Shown here piece after piece: positions 1-6,605 of a stretch of 15,258 nucleotides of DNA (position 1 is the first letter of the stretch; each line of letters starts with the position of its first letter). The position numbers and the translations under genes were made by a program. A model generated the notes under the pieces. It had not been told where the DNA came from, ran no database searches, and worked only from the letters and a program-made list of their open reading frames with translations. The DNA comes from an uncultured Leucobacter sp. (GTDB lineage Bacteria > Actinomycetota > Actinomycetes > Actinomycetales > Microbacteriaceae), in contig CALMSE010000088.1 in the NCBI GenBank assembly GCA_937872275.1, positions 1-15,258 of the forward strand, in the 5' to 3' direction.

Positions 1-135
1 CGCCCCGCGGGCCACGAGCTCGGCCACGGGCCCGGGCGAGCGGTTCCAGACCGTCACCCGGTGCCCCGCTTCGAGCAGCCGGCCGGCCATCGCCGCTCCC
101 ATGCCGCCCAGGCCGATGAAACCGATCCCGCCCAT
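1..135 (-). CDS. NAD(P)-dependent beta-hydroxyacid dehydrogenase, N-terminal fragment (runs off window)
   Basis: Only the first 45 residues are present; the gene continues beyond base 1. They form a Rossmann beta-alpha-beta unit, with the family glycine motif FIGLGGMGAAM at residues 6-16 followed by AGRL. This is the signature of the 3-hydroxyisobutyrate / tartronate semialdehyde / 6-phosphogluconate dehydrogenase superfamily. The second strand ends in WNRS (residues 30-33); an Arg after the Asn there usually indicates NADP(H) preference (family knowledge). The ATG at 135 is preceded by GAGGAGGATCGGC, a near-ideal ribosome binding site. The gene lies 31 bp downstream of the M24 gene and is probably the fourth gene of the transketolase operon. 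The likely role is reduction or oxidation of a short hydroxyacid or semialdehyde formed in the pathway. The substrate cannot be inferred, because the catalytic Lys and substrate-binding segments are outside the window. Confidence 0.85.
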   Translation of the reverse strand, partial: MGGIGFIGLGGMGAAMAGRLLEAGHRVTVWNRSPGPVAELVARGA

Positions 136-166
136 GCCGATCCTCCTCGTCGTCCCGCTGCGAGCC

Positions 167-1510
167 TCAGACGTTGTGGCGGATGCCGGTGCCGAGGTTG
201 TTGTCGTTGAAGGAGTGGCCGTTCCAGTAGCGCGTGCCCGCGACGAGCAGTTCGTCGGCCGGGAAGCGGGTGATCACCTTGCAGCCCTCGGCGGTGACGA
301 CGACCTCCTCCTCGATGCGGGCGGCCGACGATCCGTCCTTCGTCGGAGAGTAGGTCTCGAGGGCGAACACCATGCCCTCCTCGATCTCGACCGGGTGGTC
401 GAGCGAGTGGTAGCGGCTGATGAGCGGCTGCTCCCAGAGCGAGAGGCCGATGCCGTGGCAGTACTGCAGACCGAAGGCCTCCTCCTCGCTGCTGTAGCCG
501 AGATCCGCCGCCGAGGGGAACGCCCGGGCGATGTCGGCGCTCGACGCCCCGGGCCGCACCTGGTCGATGGCCGCGTCGATGGCTTCGCGGGCCTGCGTGT
601 AGGCGTCGCGCTGCTGCACGTTCGAGCTGCCGATGTTGAGCGTGCGGTAGTAGCAGGTGCGGTAGCCGTTGAAGGAGTGGATGATGTCGAAGTAGGCGGT
701 GTCGCCCGGCCGCATCATGCGGTCGGAGAACACGTGCGGGTGCGGCGAGCAGCGCTCGCCCGCGATCGCGTTCACCGCCTCGACCTCTTCGGAGCCGAGC
801 TCGTAGAGCACCTTGTTGACGAGCGCGACCGCGTCGTTCTCGCGCACGCCGACCCGCAGGAACCGGTACAGCTCGTCGTAGGCGGCGTCGACCATGCCGG
901 CCGCGTGGCTGAGCAGGGCGATCTCGTCGATCGTCTTGATGCGGCGGGCCTGCTGCATGAGGTCCTGGCCGTTCACGATGCTGAGCCCCTCTGCCTCGAA
1001 GGCGCGCAGCACCGGGATCTCGACGACGTCGATGCCGATCGGCTCGTTCTGCAGTCCGTACTCGCGCAGGATCTCCGCGATGCGGCGCGCGTTGCCCCGC
1101 TCGACGCCGACCTCCTCCGGGATCGAGCCGCGCCAGGTCGAGAGCCCGGCGCGCCAGTTGTCCTCGTCGAGCCAGGGCGCGTGCATCTTGTGCTGGCGGG
1201 CGGCGGATCCGATGTCCCACAGGATCGGATCATGGCCGCGCATGAGCAGCACGCAGCGGAACAGCTTGTCGCGCGCCCAGTTGCCGATGTGCGTCGCCGT
1301 CGTGTAGCGGACGTTGTTCATGTCGAACAGGATCAGCGCGCCGAGCGACGACCGTTCCAGCTCGGCCTGGGCGCGGGCGAGGCGCTCGTCGCGCAGGCGC
1401 TCGAAGTTGACGCGCTCCTCCCAGTCGACGCCCATGACGGCGCCGGGCGAGGAGATGGGCGTCTGCGGGTGACCGGTGCGGGGGTGATGATGGTGGGCCA
1501 CGGTGATCAC
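167..1510 (-). CDS. M24 (pita-bread fold) family protein, creatinase/aminopeptidase P-like, with an altered metal site
   Basis: The product is 447 aa. An N-terminal creatinase-like domain (about 35-185) precedes a pita-bread domain (about 190-435). Aligned by motif to E. coli aminopeptidase P, the five metal ligands correspond to Asp275 (YFDIIHS), Cys286 (GYRTCYYRT), His352 (CHGIGLSLWEQP), Glu385 (FALETYSP) and Glu400 (ARIEEEVVVT). The second ligand, normally Asp in GYxxDxxRT, is thus Cys. The family includes peptidases and also C-N hydrolases or lyases (creatinase, ectoine hydrolase, DMSP lyase DddP), so a catabolic non-peptidase role fits this operon better. The start is GTG at 1510 with AAGAAAGG just upstream; the in-frame GTG three codons later has better spacing, and Met26 (1435) lacks a Shine-Dalgarno. 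The N-terminus carries HHHHP (residues 6-10). It sits 32 bp downstream of the transketolase C subunit. Fold assignment is firm; substrate is unknown. Confidence 0.9.
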   Translation of the reverse strand: MITVAHHHHPRTGHPQTPISSPGAVMGVDWEERVNFERLRDERLARAQAELERSSLGALILFDMNNVRYTTATHIGNWARDKLFRCVLLMRGHDPILWDIGSAARQHKMHAPWLDEDNWRAGLSTWRGSIPEEVGVERGNARRIAEILREYGLQNEPIGIDVVEIPVLRAFEAEGLSIVNGQDLMQQARRIKTIDEIALLSHAAGMVDAAYDELYRFLRVGVRENDAVALVNKVLYELGSEEVEAVNAIAGERCSPHPHVFSDRMMRPGDTAYFDIIHSFNGYRTCYYRTLNIGSSNVQQRDAYTQAREAIDAAIDQVRPGASSADIARAFPSAADLGYSSEEEAFGLQYCHGIGLSLWEQPLISRYHSLDHPVEIEEGMVFALETYSPTKDGSSAARIEEEVVVTAEGCKVITRFPADELLVAGTRYWNGHSFNDNNLGTGIRHNV

Positions 1511-1542
1511 TGCCTTTCTTGGATGGCGGAGGGTGGGGCGGT

Positions 1543-2547
1543 TCAGACGGGCTGGTACTCGCCCGGGGCGACCTCGTGGCGGACCGCCACGGGGGCGGGG
1601 CCGGGGCGGCCGGCGTGCTCCCAGATCGCCTCGACGAGCGCCTGGGTCGAGAGGCCGTACTTCTCGAAGAGGTAGGGGGCGCTCAGCGATCCCTCGCCGA
1701 AGACGTCCTGCAGCCCGATGCGCTTGAGCGGGCGCGCGAGCCCGGCCTCAGCAATCACCTCGGCGACCGCGCTGCCGAGGCCGCCGATCACCGAGTGGTT
1801 CTCGGCGCTGACGGCGACGCGCGCACCGGCGACCGCGTCGCGCACGGTCGCCGCGTCGAAGGGCTTCACGACCGGGGTGTGGACCACCGAGACGCTCACG
1901 CCTGCGTCGCGCAGGGTGCGCTCGGCCTCGAGCGCCGAGGCGAGCATCATGCCGTTCGCGACGAGCGCGACGTCGTCGCCCTCGGTGAGCACGCTCGCCC
2001 GATCGAGGGAGAAGCGGTGGCCCTCCTCGAAGATGACGGGGATCTCGCCGCGCTTGAGGCGCAGGTAGACGGGGCCGGGGATGTCGGCGATGGCGGGCAC
2101 GACCTGCTCGATCTCGGTCGTGTCGGCCACGTCGATCACGGTGAAGTTCGGGAGCGCGCGCATGATCGCGACGTCCTCGATCGCCTGATGGCTCGGGCCG
2201 CCCGGGGTCGACAGGCCGGGCATGAAACCGATGAGGCGCACCGGCAGGTTCGGGTAGGCGACCGCGTTCACGATCTGGTCGTAGGGGCGCCGCGTCGCGA
2301 ACACCCCGAAGGTGTGCACGAAGGGCTGCAGCCCCTCCCGCGCCAGGGCGCCCGCCATGCCGATCATGTTCGCCTCGGCCATGCCCGCGTGCACGAAGCG
2401 CTCGGGGAAGCGCTCCTGGAACAGGTCGATCTCGGTCTGCCTGGTGAGGTCGCCCGAGAGGCAGATGACGTCGTCGCGCCGCTCGGCGAGCGCGACGAGC
2501 GCGCGACCGTACGGCTTCAGCTGGGTGGAGTAGGGCGGGTTATGCAT
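1543..2547 (-). CDS. Transketolase-like TPP enzyme, C-terminal (pyrimidine-binding plus C-domain) subunit
   Basis: The product is 334 aa: a pyrimidine-binding domain (about 5-170) and a transketolase C-domain (about 185-310). The catalytic Glu that activates thiamine diphosphate is Glu58 in AGMAEANMIG, equivalent to yeast Glu418. In the acceptor-site motif that normally reads GEDGxTHQ, this protein has TPGGPSHQ (114-121). His120 is kept, but the Asp equivalent to yeast Asp477, which contacts the aldehyde C2 hydroxyl, is Gly117. Arg166 (LKRGEIP) matches the phosphate-binding Arg528. The ATG at 2547 overlaps the N-subunit stop by 8 bp and has AAGGAG at good spacing, so translation is probably coupled. 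An in-frame extension upstream to 2628 is rejected because it lies inside the N-subunit gene and lacks homology. With its partner it would form a cytosolic heteromer that transfers or cleaves a ketol unit. The substrate may not be a pentose phosphate. Confidence 0.9.
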   Translation of the reverse strand: MHNPPYSTQLKPYGRALVALAERRDDVICLSGDLTRQTEIDLFQERFPERFVHAGMAEANMIGMAGALAREGLQPFVHTFGVFATRRPYDQIVNAVAYPNLPVRLIGFMPGLSTPGGPSHQAIEDVAIMRALPNFTVIDVADTTEIEQVVPAIADIPGPVYLRLKRGEIPVIFEEGHRFSLDRASVLTEGDDVALVANGMMLASALEAERTLRDAGVSVSVVHTPVVKPFDAATVRDAVAGARVAVSAENHSVIGGLGSAVAEVIAEAGLARPLKRIGLQDVFGEGSLSAPYLFEKYGLSTQALVEAIWEHAGRPGPAPVAVRHEVAPGEYQPV

Positions 2548-3334
2548 CGCTGAGCTCCTTGCGCGCGCGCTCCACCAGATCGGCGGGCAGTTTGATGAAG
2601 TGGCCGTCGGCGTCGGGCGGCAGCGCATCGATCCCGTGCACCGTCGAGGTGCGCGCGATGATGACCGAGGGTCGCTCGTCGGCCAGCGCCTCCTCGAAGG
2701 CCCGGTGCACCTCGGCGACGTCGTGTCCGTCGATGTCGACGGCGTGCCATCCGAACGACTCCCACTTGCCGAGGATCGGCTCGATCGTGGTGATGGTGTC
2801 GACGGGGCCGTCGACCTGGGAGTTGTTGGCGTCGAGGATCGCGACCATCCTCCCGAGCCGGTGGTGCGCCGCGAACATCGCGGCCTCCCACACCTGCCCC
2901 TCCTCCAGCTCGCCGTCGCTGATGAGGGCGAAGACGCGGCGGTCGCCGATTCCGCGCAGGCGGTCGGCGAGGGCGAAGCCGGCGGCGCCGGAGAGCCCCT
3001 GTCCGAGGGAGCCGCAGGTGAGATCGACGAGCGGCGTGCGCTCGGTGCCGATCGCCTCGAGCTCCGAGCCGTTCCTGCCGTATGTCGCGAGCTGCTCGTC
3101 GCTGAGCCGGCCGAGCTCGGCCGCCGCGGCGTAGGCGGCGATGATGTAGTGCCCCGGGGAGCACACGAAGCGGTCGGTGCCGGGGCGCAGGTAGCTTCCG
3201 TAGAGCGCCGCGACGGCCTCGGCGCTCGACAGGGCCTGGCCCAGATAGCCGAAGCCCTGGGGCGCGACCATTTCGAGCGCCCGTCTGCGGATCGCGCGAG
3301 CGAGGCGTGCGGTCTCGTTCAGCTGCGTGGTCAT
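2540..3334 (-). CDS. Transketolase-like TPP enzyme, N-terminal (diphosphate-binding) subunit
   Basis: The product is 264 aa, the usual size for the N half of a split transketolase. The TPP/Mg motif is SDGELEEG (139-146) with DANN (168-171), the latter supplying the metal-binding Asn. SPGHY (59-63) keeps the His equivalent to yeast His69, and GSLGQGLS (108-115) matches the conserved GxLGQG. Two donor-site histidines are not found: the usual GHPGGSLS reads GYLGQALS (29-36), so Tyr30 replaces His30, and the GHPE segment carrying His103 is replaced by AIGTERT (94-100). ATG at 3334 follows GAAGGAACCAC, a good ribosome binding site. It is the first gene of the operon, behind the promoter at 3379-3408 and divergent from the GntR gene. 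Dihydroxyacetone synthase-like, apulose-4-phosphate transketolase-like or sulfosugar transketolase-like roles are possible comparisons, but none is established here. Confidence 0.9.
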   Translation of the reverse strand: MTTQLNETARLARAIRRRALEMVAPQGFGYLGQALSSAEAVAALYGSYLRPGTDRFVCSPGHYIIAAYAAAAELGRLSDEQLATYGRNGSELEAIGTERTPLVDLTCGSLGQGLSGAAGFALADRLRGIGDRRVFALISDGELEEGQVWEAAMFAAHHRLGRMVAILDANNSQVDGPVDTITTIEPILGKWESFGWHAVDIDGHDVAEVHRAFEEALADERPSVIIARTSTVHGIDALPPDADGHFIKLPADLVERARKELSDA

Positions 3335-3361
3335 GTGGTTCCTTCGTTCAATCTGGACAAG

Positions 3362-3372
3362 TGGCTATGCCA
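3362..3372. promoter_or_regulatory. Candidate GntR/FadR-type operator, copy 1 (TGGCTATGCCA)
   Basis: This is a perfect inverted repeat of TGGC and GCCA around TAT. The 4-3-4 layout matches the 11-bp half-site geometry of FadR-subfamily GntR operators (TGGTnnnACCA-like; family knowledge). It covers the predicted transcription start of the transketolase operon. The identical 11 bases recur at 10593-10603 in the control region of the second operon. Confidence 0.6.
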
Positions 3373-3378
3373 ATTGAA

Positions 3379-3408
3379 AAGCTACCCAGTAGGCTCTTGA
3401 CTTGTCAA
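3379..3408 (-). promoter_or_regulatory. Predicted sigma70-type promoter of the transketolase operon
   Basis: Read on the minus strand, TTGACA (plus positions 3403-3408) is a perfect -35 hexamer. It is followed after 18 bp by TAGCTT (3379-3384) as a -10 that keeps the first T, the A and the final T of TATAAT. Transcription would start near 3372, about 38 bp upstream of the transketolase start codon. The -35 overlaps the palindrome at 3397-3408 and the predicted start falls on the TGGCTATGCCA site, a layout that fits repression. Prediction by eye only. Confidence 0.6.
3397..3408. promoter_or_regulatory. Palindrome TTGAC-tt-GTCAA overlapping the -35 element
   Basis: This inverted repeat has 5-bp arms and a 2-bp centre. 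Its right half forms the minus-strand -35 hexamer, so a bound protein would block RNA polymerase. The sequence differs from TGGCTATGCCA, so it may be a second operator for another regulator, or partly just a consequence of the -35 sequence. Part of it repeats as GACTTGT 16 bp away. Confidence 0.4.
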
Positions 3409-3491
3409 CGCTCCGACTTGTGCGTTTTCCATAGACTGGTGCTGCTCTTTGGGCCCCGGGTGCCGATCCACGATTTCCGAACGGAGCGTCG

Positions 3492-4232
3492 ATGAACGAA
3501 ACCACCGCGCGCGCAGCGTTCCCGCCGGTGCGCCCCGTCGCGACGAGCCGGCTCGCCGACGAGGTCGTGGAGCAGATCCGCTCGATCATCCTCGAGAACG
3601 ACCTGCAGGAGGGCACCCGGCTGCCGTCGGAGCGGGATCTCTCGCAGCGGCTCGGAGCCAGCCGGCCCATCGTCGCCCAGGCCCTGCGCATCCTCTCGAT
3701 GATGGGCCTCGTCGACATCCGGCCGGGTTCGGGGGTCTACGTCGTCAGGCGCCCCGAGCACCTCGTCGTGCAGGCCATGCAACTGATGCGGGACGTCGAG
3801 AACGACACCCCCGAGCACCTGCTGGAGCTGCGCCTCACCCTGGAGGACACGGCCACGGCCCTCGCGATCGAGCGCTGCTCCCCGCAGGACATCGCGGACA
3901 TCGACGCCGCGCTCGAACGCATCGTGGAAGCCTCCACGCCCTCGGCCTGGGTCTCGGCCGACGCGGTCTTCCACTCCGAGCTCGTGCGCGCGGGAAAGAA
4001 CGCCTATCTCTCGATGATGTTCGAGGCCGTGCACAACATCGCCGTCAGCAGCACCTACCAGGGCTGGGTCGAGTCGGGGGATCCTCCCGAGTGGCTGCTG
4101 AGCGCGACGGCGCGACCCGACCGCCTCCATCTCGAGATGCTCGAGGCGCTCCGCGCGCGCGACGCCGCCGCCATGCACGCGGCGGTCATCGCCCATCACG
4201 AGGCGATGGTCAGCCACCTGATCCAGGGCTGA
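3492..4232 (+). CDS. GntR family transcriptional regulator, FadR subfamily (FCD ligand domain)
   Basis: The product is 246 aa, typical of FadR-type regulators. The N-terminal winged helix-turn-helix (about 19-85) contains the family motif RLPSERDLSQRLGASRP (43-59) and the wing GLVDIRPGSGVYV (72-84). The C-terminal all-helical FCD domain (about 108-240) has the expected metal/ligand positions Asp157 and His161 (ADAVFHSEL), His213 and His235/His236. Such regulators usually repress a catabolic operon and release DNA when they bind an organic acid or related pathway metabolite. ATG at 3492 follows CGGAG with suitable spacing. The gene is divergent from the transketolase operon and convergent with the crotonase gene (36 bp between stops), so it lies between the two catabolic operons. 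It is the leading candidate to bind TGGCTATGCCA. The effector is unknown. Confidence 0.92.
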   Translation: MNETTARAAFPPVRPVATSRLADEVVEQIRSIILENDLQEGTRLPSERDLSQRLGASRPIVAQALRILSMMGLVDIRPGSGVYVVRRPEHLVVQAMQLMRDVENDTPEHLLELRLTLEDTATALAIERCSPQDIADIDAALERIVEASTPSAWVSADAVFHSELVRAGKNAYLSMMFEAVHNIAVSSTYQGWVESGDPPEWLLSATARPDRLHLEMLEALRARDAAAMHAAVIAHHEAMVSHLIQG

Positions 4233-4268
4233 GCGAATGCGCGGCCGGCCCGGCCCGGTTGGGCGGCC
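4233..4268. terminator. Possible short bidirectional terminator between convergent genes
   Basis: The 36-bp gap between the GntR and crotonase stop codons is almost entirely G/C. It can form GCCC-ggtt-GGGC, extended imperfectly by flanking GGCC/GGCC pairs. There is no T-tract. The location at a convergent junction favours a terminator, but the hairpin is weak and could be ordinary G/C-rich sequence. Confidence 0.3.
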
Positions 4269-4976
4269 TCAACTGCTGAAGAGCTTGATGAAGCCCTCGG
4301 CCCCGCGCTCCAGCTCGGCACGGTAGTCGGCGCCCGACAGCAGGCCGACGAGCGTCGGCCTGCCGAGGGAGACCGCGCGGTTGCCGCGGCCCACCTCCCG
4401 GGCGATCTCGTGCGCCCGCGCCAGCACCGCACCGGCCGTCGGCAGCACCTCGTCGACGATGCCGAGCGCGAGCGCCTCGGCCGAGCTGAACGGCACCCCG
4501 GTCAGCGCATTGCGCAGGGCGGCCTTCGGCGGCACCCGCCGGCTCGCCGGCACCTGGGCGATCATCGGCCAGGTGCCGATGGCGGCCTCGATGGTGCCGA
4601 ACGACGCCGCCTCCGCCGCGATCACGATGTCGGCGGCGCAGGCGAGGCCGAAGCCGCCCGCGAGCGCGTCGCCGTTCGCGGCGGCGATGACGGGCAGCCG
4701 CGTCTCGGCGAGCGCGGCGAAGAGGTCGACCGCGGCCTCGGCGAAGACACGGGCCGTTCCGGTCTCGCGGATGTTCGGCCCGTCCGCGCCGCCGCAGAAG
4801 GCCTCCCCCGCGCCCGTCAGCACGAGAGCCGTCACCGACTCGTCGGCCTCGAGCCGCAGCACCGCGTCGGCGAGCTCGCGCGTCAGGCTCGTGTCGAGCA
4901 GATTGCGATCGCCGCGCCGCAGCGTGGCCCGGGCGACGCCCCCGTCGCGGGTGATCTCGAGCTGTTCGGATGACAT
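4269..4976 (-). CDS. Crotonase superfamily protein (enoyl-CoA hydratase/isomerase-like)
   Basis: The product is 235 aa, a little short for the roughly 255-aa family norm. The oxyanion-hole segments are AFCGGADG (59-66) and the glycine-rich NGDALAGGFGLACAADIV (101-118). Of the two catalytic acids of rat mitochondrial enoyl-CoA hydratase, the Glu164 equivalent is present (Glu130 in FGTIEAAIG) but the Glu144 position in GGxxEL is Gly110. The protein may therefore be an isomerase, decarboxylase, C-C hydrolase or lyase rather than a classic syn-hydratase. The ATG at 4976 has GAAGGAG upstream; the open frame extends to 5192 but that part overlaps the Dabb gene and has no homology. It is the last gene of the importer/monooxygenase operon, 11 bp after the Dabb stop. 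Action on a CoA thioester is expected from the fold, although no CoA ligase or CoA transferase gene is in the window. Confidence 0.88.
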   Translation of the reverse strand: MSSEQLEITRDGGVARATLRRGDRNLLDTSLTRELADAVLRLEADESVTALVLTGAGEAFCGGADGPNIRETGTARVFAEAAVDLFAALAETRLPVIAAANGDALAGGFGLACAADIVIAAEAASFGTIEAAIGTWPMIAQVPASRRVPPKAALRNALTGVPFSSAEALALGIVDEVLPTAGAVLARAHEIAREVGRGNRAVSLGRPTLVGLLSGADYRAELERGAEGFIKLFSS

Positions 4977-4987
4977 GGTCTTCTCCT

Positions 4988-5284
4988 TCAATCCTCGATG
5001 TCGAGCGCGAAGCGCGCCTCGCACAGTTCGGGAAGCCGCGCGAGGAGATCCCGGTGCGCGGGGTGGTCCCAATAGGCGGTCCGCATCGTCTGCAGGTCGA
5101 CGAGGTCGGTCGTGCAGACGTAGTCGTAGCCCCGGGCGAGCCCCGTGGGGTTGGTGTTCTCGCCCCAGTGCACCCGCAGCACGCCGGAGCACGCCTCGAT
5201 GCCCCGGGCGAACTCGGCGAGCAGCCGCTCGAGCGGCTCTCGTTCGTTGTCGCCCCGCGAGACGACGAGGATGTGGCTCAGCAT
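4988..5284 (-). CDS. Dabb (dimeric alpha/beta barrel, stress-responsive A/B barrel) domain protein
   Basis: The product is 98 aa, a single Dabb domain of normal length. The family C-terminal signature is clear: AYWDHPAHRDLL (70-81), then ALDIED at the end, with His4 near the N-terminus. Aligned by eye to plant olivetolic acid cyclase, Tyr71 and His77 match its catalytic Tyr72 and His78, and His4 matches its His5. Bacterial Dabb proteins are mostly uncharacterised small enzymes or binding proteins that handle hydrophobic or polyketide-like ligands. ATG at 5284 has GAAGGGAG with 6-nt spacing; another ATG 5 nt earlier is out of frame and reaches a stop after three codons. It lies between the monooxygenase (48 bp upstream) and crotonase (11 bp downstream), so it likely acts on the oxidised intermediate between them (inference). 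Confidence 0.85.
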   Translation of the reverse strand: MLSHILVVSRGDNEREPLERLLAEFARGIEACSGVLRVHWGENTNPTGLARGYDYVCTTDLVDLQTMRTAYWDHPAHRDLLARLPELCEARFALDIED

Positions 5285-5332
5285 GTCATGCTCCCTTCGG
5301 CAGGATTCCGGCGCGGCGCCCGGGCCACGGCT

Positions 5333-6547
5333 CTAGACCGCGACCGGCAGCGGGCCCTCGTAGTCGAGCAGCAGCTTGCCGTAGACGTCGGTGGCGATGC
5401 CGGGCGTGGCGTGCACGTGGCTGCCGCCCACGAACGAGTCCTGGAAGACCCGGGAGAGCCGACTCGTCGTCATGAAGGTGGAGGAGCCGCCGGCCTTCAT
5501 GAGCACATCGATGGCCTCGTTGATCTGCTCGACGACGAAGCCGGTGTCGTTGCGGATCCGGGCGCGGATCAGCGGGCTCGGGTACTCGTCGGCGATCGCC
5601 GCGCGGTCGATGTCGGAGCAGGCGCGGAAGGCGATCTGCTCGGCCGCGTCGATCTTCGCCGAGGCCCTCGCGATCGTGATCTGGTGCGACGGCGAGGTGT
5701 TCGCGACCCCGTAGGCGGTGCCCACGACGCCCTTGGTGCGCAGCCGAGCGACGATCTCATCGAAGACCGCCTTGCCGAGGCCGATCTGGATCGCGCCGAA
5801 GATGATCGTGCCGGTCGCGAGGAAGGGCGCGCGGGATCGCGGCTCGGCCCGCGCGTACTCGGTGGCGTAGTCGCCATCGACCATCGCGAGCATCGACTGG
5901 ATGCGGTGGTCGGGCACGAAGGTGCCGCTCGTGGTGACCGTGTCGCTGCCGGTGCCCTTCAGCCCGATCGGGTTCCAGGTGCGCTCGATGCCCCACTCGC
6001 CCGGCTGCAGGATCGCGAGGGAGGGGGTCTTCCCGCCGTCGGGGCCCTCGGAGAGGAAGCCGACGATCGCGTGCGTCGCCGCGAAGGATCCGGAGGCGTA
6101 CGGCCAGGCGCCCGTGATGACGTAGCCGCCGTCGACCCGCTCTCCGACCACGCCGGAGGCGAGCACCACGCAGCAGCCGGCGTCGGGGTTCTCGCCCCAG
6201 ATCTCCTCCTGGGCGCGCTCGCACCAGGTCGAGGCGAACCAGTTGCCGATGTTCAGCAGCATCGTCGACCAGGCGGTGGAGCCATCGGCCCGTGCCAGCT
6301 CGGAGAGCACCTCGACGAAGGTGCGCGAGTTCGTCTCATGACCGCCGAAGCGCCGGGGCACGGTCAGCTTCAGCAGGCCCGCGTCGCGGAGCGCATCCAT
6401 CACGACGGGCTCGACGCGTCCCGCCTCCGAGCCGGCCTCGGCGTGCTCCTGGATCAGCGCGTTCAGCGCGGTGGCGCGGGCGATCAGCTCGTGGTTCGGC
6501 TCGGTGGTGTCGAGCCGGGTCCCCCCGGCCGTCGCGACTGCAGTCAT
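5333..6547 (-). CDS. Acyl-CoA dehydrogenase-fold flavin monooxygenase (group D, HsaA/HpaB-C2-like), copy 1
   Basis: The product is 404 aa with the three-domain acyl-CoA dehydrogenase fold. Seen motifs are VPRRFGG (63-69), ADGSTAW (87-93), ITGAWPYASG (144-153), the loop IGLKGTGSDT (194-203), FVPDH (210-214) and AKIDAA (297-302). The catalytic Glu of true acyl-CoA dehydrogenases, in the C-terminal YEGT segment, is absent; the matching stretch is QDSFVGGSHVHAT (369-381), with a His as in reduced-flavin-dependent hydroxylases. It therefore probably uses FMNH2 or FADH2 and O2 to hydroxylate or oxidise the imported compound, and needs a flavin reductase, which is not in the window. ATG at 6547 follows AAAGGAGTTTAGCC. 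The open frame extends to 6685 but overlaps the permease gene and has no homology. It is the fourth gene of the importer operon and is paralogous to 13546-14736. Confidence 0.87.
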   Translation of the reverse strand: MTAVATAGGTRLDTTEPNHELIARATALNALIQEHAEAGSEAGRVEPVVMDALRDAGLLKLTVPRRFGGHETNSRTFVEVLSELARADGSTAWSTMLLNIGNWFASTWCERAQEEIWGENPDAGCCVVLASGVVGERVDGGYVITGAWPYASGSFAATHAIVGFLSEGPDGGKTPSLAILQPGEWGIERTWNPIGLKGTGSDTVTTSGTFVPDHRIQSMLAMVDGDYATEYARAEPRSRAPFLATGTIIFGAIQIGLGKAVFDEIVARLRTKGVVGTAYGVANTSPSHQITIARASAKIDAAEQIAFRACSDIDRAAIADEYPSPLIRARIRNDTGFVVEQINEAIDVLMKAGGSSTFMTTSRLSRVFQDSFVGGSHVHATPGIATDVYGKLLLDYEGPLPVAV

Positions 6548-6605
6548 GGCTAAACTCCTTTGTTCTCTGCAAGTGGTTGGTTTCGGATGGCCCGGCCCCG
6601 CGGGG

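Larger units (their letters stand above)
3335..3491. promoter_or_regulatory. Divergent control region between transketolase operon and GntR gene
   Basis: This 157-bp region is clearly richer in A/T than its surroundings, especially 3340-3440. It holds the minus-strand promoter for the transketolase operon, two palindromes (3362-3372 and 3397-3408), a direct repeat GACTTGT (3399-3405 and 3415-3421) and a long-spaced inverted pair TTCAAT/ATTGAA (3347-3352 and 3373-3378). No convincing plus-strand promoter for the GntR gene could be assigned. Divergent placement of a FadR-type regulator and its target operon commonly means the regulator controls both directions. Confidence 0.75.

Noticed and set aside
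167..1510. HHHHP run near the N-terminus of the M24 protein as a designed His-tag or metal site
   Set aside because: Only four His in natural codons within a poorly conserved N-terminus; the native start may even lie downstream, so no function is claimed.
101..1675. Long plus-strand open frame opposite the M24 gene
   Set aside because: It mirrors a gene with clear family motifs, its translation is a low-complexity Arg/Ala/Asp/Val/Gly-rich product without recognisable domains, and long antisense frames are expected at this GC content.
6570..6576. CAAGTGG shared with the 3358-3364 control region
   Set aside because: Only 7 bp match, with no symmetry and no continuation into the TGGCTATGCCA palindrome.
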